Shown here one piece after another: positions 44,568 to 51,547 of a stretch of DNA of 64,000 nucleotides. The notes beneath the pieces were generated by a model. That model did not search any database. It saw only the letters and a list, made by a program, of their open reading frames with translations, and was not told the origin of the DNA. Both the position numbers and the translations under genes were made by a program. The stretch is from Gordonia mangrovi. Lineage in GTDB: Bacteria; Actinomycetota; Actinomycetes; Mycobacteriales; Mycobacteriaceae. How positions within the stretch are numbered: the stretch's first letter is position 1; each line of letters begins with the position of its first letter. The stretch spans positions 930,001 to 994,000 of the forward strand of contig NZ_CP102850.1 of assembly GCF_024734075.1 (NCBI RefSeq), given 5' to 3'.

Positions 44568-44921
44568 TCAAGATCCGGGAGGCAACGCGACCTCGACAAT
44601 GCGCTCCCCCAGACGTGCAGTGATGGTGACGTCGGTGGCGCCGGCGGCGGCCAGGTAGTTGGCCAGCGTCGACAGCAACAGGTCCTCACGTGCCTCCAAC
44701 CCCGACACCGCAGCCTGTTTGATACCCATCCGCTGGGCCAGCTCGGTCTGGGTCAGCTGCGCAGCGCGGCGGATCGCCGCCAACCCCATCGCGTGCGCGC
44801 GGTCCGCCTGGGCCATCTCCGCGCGGATCGTCTCGACCCGCCCCGCGGTATCCGGGTCCGCCAACAGCTGCGCGATCCGCTCATTGCCACGACGGAACGT
44901 GACCTGCTTCTCCTCACTCAT
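44568..44921 (-). CDS. XRE-family antitoxin (HigA-like)
   Basis: A 117-residue protein with a central helix-turn-helix, TQTELAQRMGIKQAAVSGLE, and a preceding helix (IRAEMAQADRAHAMGLAAIRRA) typical of HigA antitoxins encoded after their toxin. The C-terminus DVTITARLGERIVEVALPP is a beta-hairpin. Its ATG overlaps by one base the stop that the toxin gene would use if its frame were intact (TGATG), confirming that the pair evolved as one operon. Confidence 0.87.
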   Translation of the reverse strand: MSEEKQVTFRRGNERIAQLLADPDTAGRVETIRAEMAQADRAHAMGLAAIRRAAQLTQTELAQRMGIKQAAVSGLEAREDLLLSTLANYLAAAGATDVTITARLGERIVEVALPPGS

Positions 44922-45336
44922 CAGCTCTCACCTCTCTCAGTCTCGGTCTGCTGTTTCCACGCCTCGATCGCAGCATCGGCGCGCGGCCCGACGCTGTCGT
45001 AGAACACATCCCCCATGCGCGCCTTGTCCCCGGAAAACAGGCCAACCCCACATGCTCGTCGTCGGGGAACCACACGATCAGCCGCACCGCCACGCCCTCG
45101 CGATACGGGTGCGACACCCGCCAGACCACATATCGCCTCGACTGCCGCACCCGCTTGAGCGTCGCCGAGTCCGCCTGCGGCGCCCGCCCGAGATCAGCGA
45201 GCACCTGCAACTCGGCCAGCAACAGATCCAACCGCTGCCGATCCACGACGTTGCCCGCCGCAGCCGACTCCTCCAGCCGAGTCAGGTAGTCGTCGAACTC
45301 CCGCGACCAGTCGATCAACACCCGAATATTACCCAT
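44921..45336 (-). pseudogene. Frameshifted RelE/HigB-family toxin
   Basis: From ATG 45336 the frame reads a normal HigB-type toxin for 99 residues (DWSREFDDYLTRLEESA, LKRVRQSRRYVVWRVSHPY, VAVRLIVWFPDDEHVGLA). At about 45040-45041 one base appears to be missing: restoring it gives FSGDKARMGDVFYDSVG and ends at a TGA that overlaps the antitoxin start. As written, the frame instead continues with unrelated sequence to 44914. The toxin is therefore probably inactive, or this is a base-calling error. The neighbouring antitoxin is intact. Confidence 0.8.
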
Positions 45337-45403
45337 GAGCAATATCGTTTGCAAGCAATACCGCCTGCGTCGACCGGGCGCCACCGACACGCCCCCGACC
45401 CGC

Positions 45404-45442
45404 GTGAGGCGAACGTGCCGGAAACCAGAACGTTCACCTCAC
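45404..45442. repeat. Inverted repeat family A, copy 7
   Basis: Arms GTGAGGCGAACGT and ACGTTCACCTCAC with one mismatch, just past the 3' end of the esterase gene. The centre GCCGGAAACCAGA still pairs weakly. Confidence 0.8.
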
Positions 45443-45445
45443 TCG

Positions 45446-46915
45446 CTACTGAGGCCCCGCGGCATCCGCCGGCGAGTCGGACGCGGACGCCGTATCGGAC
45501 TGCCCGCTCGACGGGATTGGGCGCCCAGTCGACGTCGGCGCGGCACTCGGCGTAGGCACGGCACTCGGCGTAGGCACGGCACTAGATGTAGACGCGCCGG
45601 AATCAGGCGCTGCCCCCGACGTGGGCGCGACCGTCGATGTCGGCGCGAGAGTGTCGCCCGGCACGACACTCGACGCGGCCACAACGGTCGACGTCGGCGC
45701 GGGAGTATCGCTTGGCGCGGACGTGGCACTCGAGCTCGGCGCGACGGTCGCGACACTCGACGTGGGCACCGAAATCGCCGACGCCTCCGTCGTCACCGCC
45801 TCATCCTTCTCGTCCTGCGACACCTGTTCCGCCAGTGCCGCTCCGGTACCGTCGGCAACCACTGTCGCCACCTCATCCCGCTGGAACTCCTCGAGCGCGT
45901 CCTGCACCATGTCCGCTTCTTTCTCGGCGTTGGCGTTCCAGTGCGTCCACGTGTGAGCCCCGTTGGTGTAGTTGAATCGCACCGGCAGGTCGAGCACCAC
46001 GGCCACACCGTTGAGCACCAGCGCCGACGCGAACGACAACGTTTCCAACCCGGCGCCGAAGATCACTTCGCCGATGCCGCCGAGGCCGATCAGCTCGTCG
46101 TATTCGTCTTGCCCGGTCAGCACACCGGTGCCCGCGGACACGATGATGATCTGCCCGTTGTCGCGGGCTTCGATGATGTGGCGGGTCACGTCGTTCTCGG
46201 CCCACGCGTTGCCGACGGCAAACGGGTTGCCCCACATGCCGTCGAAGCCGTTGGCGATGCCGTTGCGGTTGTTCAGGATGTACGGGATCAGCAGGTATCC
46301 GAAGACGCTGTCGGTCTGGTAGTAGCCGGAAATGGAATGCGCGACCTTGAACACCTCGGGGTATTTCAGCGCCAGGTTCACCGCCTGCCCGCCGCCCAGC
46401 GACAGCCCGACGATGGCGTTGTCGGTCGGCTCCACGGAGAAGTCGTCCTCCAGGTACGCCGGCAGTTCCTCGCCGATGAACGTCTCCCACTGCGGGTCGT
46501 AGGTGCCGCCGCTGCGGTTGGTCAGCGTGTTGCCGTCGGCGTCGACGGGCAGCGATTCCCAGTTCGCCGACCACGCATTCGACCCGTCGACCACCTGCAC
46601 CAGCGTGTACCGCTCGTCATACTGCGCGGCGATCCCGTCGGCCTCGGTGCCACCGCCGACCCCACCGAGAAAGTAGACCGCCTGTTCCTGTTGTCCGGCT
46701 TGTTGACTCGATGGCCGCACCTTGATCACCACGTCGGACTGCATTGCCTCCGACCACACCCGGCACGTCTGGATGTTGCGGCTCTGCTCAGCAGAATTGG
46801 CGTAGCTACAGCCGTCCCGCAACGACGTCGGGTCCACCGCGACCGCCACGCCGGCCCCGACCATCAGCAGCACCCCAGCAACGCCGACCCCGGCAACCCA
46901 TCCGCGTGACCTCAT
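45446..46915 (-). CDS. Antigen-85-like exported esterase with Ser/Thr/Pro tail
   Basis: A 489-residue exported alpha/beta hydrolase. The N-terminus MRSRGWVAGVGVAGVLLMVG is a signal or anchor segment. The hydrolase domain has VYFLGGVGGGTEADG, AIVGLSLGGGQAVNLAL (nucleophile Ser) and NGAHTWTHWN (catalytic His), matching the antigen 85/mycolyltransferase-like esterase family acting on the cell envelope. Residues about 355-489 are a Ser/Thr/Ala/Pro-rich tail with repeated TPSAVP units, probably a wall-spanning linker. ATG 46915 overlaps the upstream stop by one base. Mycolyl transfer is possible but not shown by sequence. Confidence 0.85.
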   Translation of the reverse strand: MRSRGWVAGVGVAGVLLMVGAGVAVAVDPTSLRDGCSYANSAEQSRNIQTCRVWSEAMQSDVVIKVRPSSQQAGQQEQAVYFLGGVGGGTEADGIAAQYDERYTLVQVVDGSNAWSANWESLPVDADGNTLTNRSGGTYDPQWETFIGEELPAYLEDDFSVEPTDNAIVGLSLGGGQAVNLALKYPEVFKVAHSISGYYQTDSVFGYLLIPYILNNRNGIANGFDGMWGNPFAVGNAWAENDVTRHIIEARDNGQIIIVSAGTGVLTGQDEYDELIGLGGIGEVIFGAGLETLSFASALVLNGVAVVLDLPVRFNYTNGAHTWTHWNANAEKEADMVQDALEEFQRDEVATVVADGTGAALAEQVSQDEKDEAVTTEASAISVPTSSVATVAPSSSATSAPSDTPAPTSTVVAASSVVPGDTLAPTSTVAPTSGAAPDSGASTSSAVPTPSAVPTPSAAPTSTGRPIPSSGQSDTASASDSPADAAGPQ

Positions 46916-47335
46916 CACTCACCACACACCGGGACGTCAACCTGCACCGTCGGATCATCCACCAACGGCTGAATCGGCACCACAGCCTCACCGCGCGCCA
47001 TCGTCGGCTTCTCCAGCGTCAACTCGATGGTCACCGTCTCACCCGGCGGAATCTGCACCGCCGTCGCCACATACGGCCGCCCGTTCAGCGGCTGCTCCAC
47101 CCGCATCGGCGACGACCCGTCCACGGTGATCTCCTTGACCACCGACCCCTTGGTCATCAGCATCTCCACGTTGGACAGGTTGGTGCCCTTCGGCAGGTTG
47201 CGCACCGTCGCGTCCGAGGCGATCACAGAGTCCAACAAAGACAGCTCATCAAGAGTATTGGTAAGTCTCACCGTCACCGTCCATTCTCGCCTATCCCCGC
47301 CGCATTCGCCCGGCGCCTAACTGATGTCGGGTACA
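46915..47335 (-). pseudogene. Duplicated C-terminal fragment of DUF4012 gene
   Basis: An open frame at 46915-47277 (120 residues) encodes the last part of the DUF4012 protein at 49257-51014: NLSNVEML, KGSVVKEITVDGSSPMRVE, GRPYVATAVQIPPGETVTIE and VQVDVPVCGE are shared almost word for word. DNA similarity runs on to about 47335, where the frame is broken (TATCCCCGC, ATTCGCCCG, CTGATGTCG match the intact gene). No promoter, signal peptide or N-terminal domain remains. It is best read as the remnant of a partial duplication of a DUF4012 gene, still coupled by overlap to the esterase gene. Confidence 0.82.
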
Positions 47336-47389
47336 CCAACGTAGTCCCCGGCGCACGACAGAGTATGCGCGTGCGGCGAAGAATCCCGG

Positions 47390-47428
47390 GTGAGTCGGCC
47401 GTGCCGGAAATCAGAACGTTGGCCTCAC
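47390..47428. repeat. Inverted repeat family A, copy 8 (diverged)
   Basis: Arms GTGAGTCGGCCGT and ACGTTGGCCTCAC pair in most positions; the stem core has changed from GAACGT to GGCCGT. It is placed just past the 3' end of the MDR gene. Confidence 0.65.
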
Positions 47429-47453
47429 TCAGGACTCTGCCGTAGTCACAGAA

Positions 47454-48524
47454 TCACAGGGCGACGACGATCTTTTCTGCGGAGAGACCGCCCGAGCGTA
47501 CCTGTGCGAGAGCGTCGGGAAGGGCGGCCAGGCCGTCGCCGACGATGCGTGCCTTCGGTTCTGCCCGAAAGACGCCGGATGCGAGTGCGCCGGGCAGGAA
47601 GTCGCGGTACACGGCCGGACCGACCTCGTTGTCCTTGAGGGTCCCGCCCCAGATGTAGCTCACGTGGACGCCACGCCGCGCCGCCAGCCGCCCACGGATT
47701 CTGCTCGCGGGGTCGGGTTGCGAGGATGCCACGCGGCGCGTGCCCGTTGTCCGCTCGGCCACCGCGATGCACGGAGGCAGGGAGCCGCGGCCGATGGCCA
47801 TGGTTCCCGCGAGGGTACGGTCGCCGATCAGTCGCACGAGTTGCTCGACGGCATCCGTTGCGGTGCGATCGATTACGGCATCTGCACCAAGTGACCGAAC
47901 TTCCTCCGCGGTGCGGGGTGAGGCTGTCGCGACCACGTCGTAACCGGCGTTCTTTGCCAGCTGGGTCGCGTTCATCCCGACGCCCGTCGCCGCTCCCCAC
48001 ACCAGCACGACGGCATCCTGACGGTCCGGCGCGGCAGTCGGCAGGTGCAGTCCGAGATGATCCTGCTGGAACATGCCGGTCGCTGCAGTCGACAGGGTGA
48101 GCGGGACAACCGACGCCTGCTCGAACGGCAAGGACTCCGGAATCGCCGAGACCATGTGCTCCATGAGGACGACGTACTGCTGGTACGCACCCTCGGCCGC
48201 GCGATTCTGCGACTTCTCGAGTGCCATCGCGTGGCCGAGCACCCGGTCGCCCGGGGCAAACCCGGTCACCGACGACCCCACCTCGACGACGTTTCCGGCC
48301 ACGTCCGAACCGATGATGGCCGGATACCGCAACCAGGGCACGACGACTCGATACGCCGGGCCGGCCATCGCATCGACGAGATTCACGGCAACGGCTCGTG
48401 CCCGCACGACGATCTCGTGCGGCCCCGGCGCCGTATAGGACGCCGGGCCGACCTCGAACCGCGCTCGCCGCTTCGGCATCCACAGGGCGGAATTGTGCGG
48501 GCGATCGTGCTCGTTCGTTGACAT
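47454..48524 (-). CDS. MDR-superfamily quinone oxidoreductase-like protein
   Basis: A 356-residue medium-chain dehydrogenase/reductase. The N-terminal GroES-like domain has PHEIVVRARAVAVNLVDAM and IIGSDVAGNVVEVGSSV; VWGAATGVGMNATQLAKNAG is the NADPH-binding loop. The catalytic and structural zinc Cys clusters are absent, as in zinc-independent quinone oxidoreductase-like enzymes. The start is ATG 48524 (GTG 48530 also possible). It is divergent from a TetR gene across 62 bp that holds a 17-bp dyad, so it is probably the repressed target. Confidence 0.87.
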   Translation of the reverse strand: MSTNEHDRPHNSALWMPKRRARFEVGPASYTAPGPHEIVVRARAVAVNLVDAMAGPAYRVVVPWLRYPAIIGSDVAGNVVEVGSSVTGFAPGDRVLGHAMALEKSQNRAAEGAYQQYVVLMEHMVSAIPESLPFEQASVVPLTLSTAATGMFQQDHLGLHLPTAAPDRQDAVVLVWGAATGVGMNATQLAKNAGYDVVATASPRTAEEVRSLGADAVIDRTATDAVEQLVRLIGDRTLAGTMAIGRGSLPPCIAVAERTTGTRRVASSQPDPASRIRGRLAARRGVHVSYIWGGTLKDNEVGPAVYRDFLPGALASGVFRAEPKARIVGDGLAALPDALAQVRSGGLSAEKIVVAL

Positions 48525-48541
48525 TCCCACAGACTAGACAC

Positions 48542-48558
48542 TGACTATATTCTAGTCA
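48542..48558. promoter_or_regulatory. TetR-type operator dyad
   Basis: TGACTA and TAGTCA are exact complements around TATTC, in the 62-bp divergent gap. The AT-rich centre overlaps a TATATT sequence that would serve as a -10 box, so binding could shut off one or both genes. TAGTC/GACTA-like half-sites recur at about 48530. Confidence 0.6.
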
Positions 48559-48586
48559 ACGTCTACTTTATGGGTAGGATCGATAC

Positions 48587-49174
48587 ATGTCCACGCGTGC
48601 CTTTCACCACGGGAACCTCCGTCAGGAACTGCTCGATCGCGCCGAGGCTATGCTCCGAAAGCGTGGTATCGAAGCACTGTCGCTCCGCGAACTCGCACGC
48701 GAGGCCGGCGTCAGCCATGGCGCGCCACGAAGCCATTTCCCCGACAAGGCGGCCCTACTCGATGCGCTGGCGGCCCGCGGCTACGAGCGGTTGGCTGACC
48801 GAGCCGAAGGTCTCGCCCACGCCGACCTCACCCCGCGTGAGCGCCTGCTTGCACTGGGGCGTGCTCATCTCGACTTCGCACTGCGCGACGCGGCGCTGGC
48901 AGACCTGATGTATGCGGCGAAAGCGGCCGGGCCGTCGCCCATCGTCGAGCCAGGGGTGCATCGTCTGTACGCGGCGTCAAGCACGATCGTCTCCACAAGC
49001 CTGGAGTCGCTGCGTGGCGAGCCGGTCGACCCGCTGCGTACGACGCTTCTGATGTCGTCGATGACACAGGGCATCGCTTCGCTCATCGGATCCGGCCGTA
49101 TACCGGCGGAATTAGGCGAAGTGCTCGTATCTGACGCAGTCGACCTGTTCGAGAGTGGACAGCTCCCGTCATGA
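48587..49174 (+). CDS. TetR-family repressor
   Basis: A 195-residue regulator. The N-terminal DNA-binding domain is clear: RQELLDRAEAMLRKRG, SLRELAREAGVSHGAPRSHF, PDKAALLDALAARG. The C-terminal helical domain (DFALRDAALADLMYA) would bind an inducer. TAGGA lies seven bases before ATG 48587. Its divergence from the MDR oxidoreductase gene and the dyad between them suggest local control of that gene and itself. Confidence 0.9.
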   Translation: MSTRAFHHGNLRQELLDRAEAMLRKRGIEALSLRELAREAGVSHGAPRSHFPDKAALLDALAARGYERLADRAEGLAHADLTPRERLLALGRAHLDFALRDAALADLMYAAKAAGPSPIVEPGVHRLYAASSTIVSTSLESLRGEPVDPLRTTLLMSSMTQGIASLIGSGRIPAELGEVLVSDAVDLFESGQLPS

Positions 49175-49191
49175 ACCGACGTTACGGCCGG

Positions 49192-49232
49192 AGTGCGGCG
49201 AACGTGCCGGAAAACGGAACGTTGGCCTCACT
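49192..49232. repeat. Inverted repeat family A, copy 9 (diverged)
   Basis: Arms AGTGCGGCGAACGT and ACGTTGGCCTCACT with two or three mismatches, between the convergent 3' ends of the TetR and DUF4012 genes. It shares the GGCCTCAC right end with copy 8, so copies 8 and 9 form a subtype, and both neighbour DUF4012 sequence. Confidence 0.7.
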
Positions 49233-49256
49233 CGGCCGCCGGCCACGGGGTGCTCA

Positions 49257-51014
49257 TCACTCACCACACACCGGAACATCAACCTGCACCGTCGGATCAT
49301 CCACCAGCGGCTGAATCGGCACCACGGCCTCACCGCGGGCCAGCGTCGGCTCCTCCAACGTCAGCTCGATGGTGACCGTCTCGCCCGGCGGAATCTGCAC
49401 CGCCGTCGCCACATACGGCCGCCCGTTGAGCGGCTGCTCCACCCGCATCGGCGACGACCCGTCCACGGTGATCTCCTTGACCACCGACCCCTTGGTCGTC
49501 AGCATCTCCACGTTCGAGAGGTTGGTGCCCTTGGGCATACTCCGCACCGTCCCGTTGGGCGCGATCACGTAGTCCGACAGCGTCAGATCGTCGAGGGTGT
49601 TCGTCAGCTTCACCACCACCTTCGATTCACGCGTATCCCCGCTGCACTCGCCCGCCGTGTAGCTGATGTCGCGCCGCAGGTAGTAGTCCAACTTGTTGCC
49701 ACCCGCGTTGCCGATCGCCACCTGCAGATACGGGGCGGTGGTGTCGGAGATCTGATGCCCCAGTTCGGTGGACTCCAGGATGCGTTGCTCGTCGGGGTGG
49801 GTGCTGTAGATCATGATCCGACGTTCCTGCACCCCATGCCCCAACGCCTCCAGCAACGCGCCGGTGTCCCCGCCCGACGACACCGCCTGATCCACCACCG
49901 CTTTCGCGATCGACTGCAGGTACAGCTTGCGTTCGGCGCTGTCGCCGCGGAACCGTTCGTACGACGTGGACAGGGTGATCGGCACGACGTTGTCGGCGGT
50001 GATCTTCTCCCCGTCCGGCAGCGTCACCGGGCCGGTCACCTTCAGTACATAGCTGAGCGCGATCGGGTCGAGCGCCATCGCCCCGTCGAGCTGCTGCCCG
50101 GACTGCCGCTTCCAGTTGGCGATCCAGATCTTCGCCGCGTCGGGGAAGTGGGCGCTGAGGTTGTTGTTCCGGAAATCGGTGTACGGGCGGTACGACGAAT
50201 AGATGGCGTCGTAGTCGGGCCCGAGGTCGATCTGCGGTCGCACCGGATCCCGGAAGGTGGAGTTGGCACCCAACGTCGGCACCGTCACCCGACCATTGCG
50301 GGCATTCAAAATAGCGAAACCGCCGACGAGACCGCCGGTTCCGCGTGCCTCCGACGGCGTCTGGAACGCCAGGAAGTAGTTGCGGGGGCCGTCGCCGCCG
50401 AGCATCGTCGGCACCAGCTGCGCGGCCACATGCGTGCCGGTCATGGTGGCCGCCGCCTCGTCGACCTGCTCCTGCAACTGCGTGTGCGCATCGGACACCA
50501 CACCCAGCCAGCTCGGGTCGATGGCCTCCACCTGCGCGGCGATCTCCGACGATGTAGCCGCCACCTGCGCCAGTTGCGGTTCCGCTTCGGCGAGCGGCGC
50601 GGTGTCGAGGGTGTTGCCGTCCCGGAGTTCGGCCGGGTTGAGCACCGACGCCAACTCCGCCGACGGCACCAGCACGTCGGTGGCCAACGACTCCACCGCG
50701 TCGCTCATCTGCTGCACCGATTGCAGCGGATCACCCAGCCACGGGATCGACGCGGCCGCCGACCATACGATGCCGTGCGACCAGTCCGATGCGCTGCGCG
50801 CCTTGTCGGCGGCGGCGTCGGCGGCCTGCCCGGCGGCCTCCTGGTCGCCGTCGAGCGCCAGCGACCGGGCCTTCGACGCCTCGGAACGTGCGTCGTCGAG
50901 GTCGCCGCGCACCTTCAGCGCCGAAAACCCCAGCCACAGCAGCACGGCGATCATCAGCACCGCCAGCACCAGGCAGATCTGCACGATGCGGTTGCCGAGA
51001 ACACGTCGGATCAT
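49257..51014 (-). CDS. DUF4012-family membrane-anchored protein
   Basis: A 585-residue protein with one N-terminal membrane helix (VQICLVLAVLMIAVLLWLGF) and a long extracytoplasmic part. A helical region follows (DDARSEASKARSLALDGDQEA), then the DUF4012 body: NYFLAFQTPSEARGTGGLVGGFAIL, DFRNNNLSAHFPDAAKIW and YYLRRDISYTAGECSGD. The C-terminal 120 residues are duplicated at 46915-47335. DUF4012 proteins often lie in polysaccharide or envelope loci, but their function is unknown. The ATG overlaps the stop of the phosphatase gene, so the gene belongs to the NRPS-phosphatase operon. Confidence 0.9.
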   Translation of the reverse strand: MIRRVLGNRIVQICLVLAVLMIAVLLWLGFSALKVRGDLDDARSEASKARSLALDGDQEAAGQAADAAADKARSASDWSHGIVWSAAASIPWLGDPLQSVQQMSDAVESLATDVLVPSAELASVLNPAELRDGNTLDTAPLAEAEPQLAQVAATSSEIAAQVEAIDPSWLGVVSDAHTQLQEQVDEAAATMTGTHVAAQLVPTMLGGDGPRNYFLAFQTPSEARGTGGLVGGFAILNARNGRVTVPTLGANSTFRDPVRPQIDLGPDYDAIYSSYRPYTDFRNNNLSAHFPDAAKIWIANWKRQSGQQLDGAMALDPIALSYVLKVTGPVTLPDGEKITADNVVPITLSTSYERFRGDSAERKLYLQSIAKAVVDQAVSSGGDTGALLEALGHGVQERRIMIYSTHPDEQRILESTELGHQISDTTAPYLQVAIGNAGGNKLDYYLRRDISYTAGECSGDTRESKVVVKLTNTLDDLTLSDYVIAPNGTVRSMPKGTNLSNVEMLTTKGSVVKEITVDGSSPMRVEQPLNGRPYVATAVQIPPGETVTIELTLEEPTLARGEAVVPIQPLVDDPTVQVDVPVCGE

Positions 51015-51547
51015 CGGGCCAGCCAGTCGACGATGCCGGCGACCTTGGGTTCGATCTCACCGAACACCCGCTCGAAATCGTCCTTGGGTTTGCCCATCGG
51101 GTCGGCGATGTCGAGGTGCGCGGAGTTCGTGTCGATGCGGGCGCGCGACCCGATGGTGTCGTCGAGCGACCCCGACGCCCCGTCGGCGAGTTCGGCGAAC
51201 TCGGTGAGGGTGAACATCCGCTTCCACCGCACCGGCAGCAGCTGTTGCGCTTTGGCGCGGTGGTCGCGGGTCAGGCACAGCACCAGGTCGGCGTCCTGCA
51301 GCATCGGCGGGCGCAGGTAGCGGGAGGCGAATCCGGTTCCGTCGTAGCCGTGTTCGCCCAGCACCTCGACGGCGTGCGGATGCATCTCGTGGCCGTTCAT
51401 CGCCCCGACACCGGCACTCGCCGACGTCACCGACAGGCCGGCCTTACCCGCCAGGCCGTCCAGGATGCGTTCGCCCATCGGCGACCGGCAGATGTTGCCG
51501 GTGCAGATGAACAGCACCGATGCCGGCTTGTGGTCGGCTGCGCTCAC
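51011..51547 (-). CDS. Low-molecular-weight protein tyrosine phosphatase
   Basis: A 178-residue phosphatase. [14 protein letters not shown] is the C(x)5RS phosphate loop with the nucleophile Cys, and DIADPMGKP supplies the general-acid Asp near the C-terminus. The length is typical of the family, with a modest insertion around residues 110-140. GTG 51547 overlaps the NRPS TGA as GTGA, and its own stop overlaps the DUF4012 start. Such phosphatases often reverse BY-kinase or envelope-enzyme phosphorylation; no kinase is in the window. Confidence 0.92.
   Translation of the reverse strand: MSAADHKPASVLFICTGNICRSPMGERILDGLAGKAGLSVTSASAGVGAMNGHEMHPHAVEVLGEHGYDGTGFASRYLRPPMLQDADLVLCLTRDHRAKAQQLLPVRWKRMFTLTEFAELADGASGSLDDTIGSRARIDTNSAHLDIADPMGKPKDDFERVFGEIEPKVAGIVDWLAR

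Noticed and set aside
32475-49232. CRISPR array as an explanation of the family-A repeats
   Set aside because: Spacing is kilobases and irregular, units are palindromic at gene ends, and no cas gene is present.
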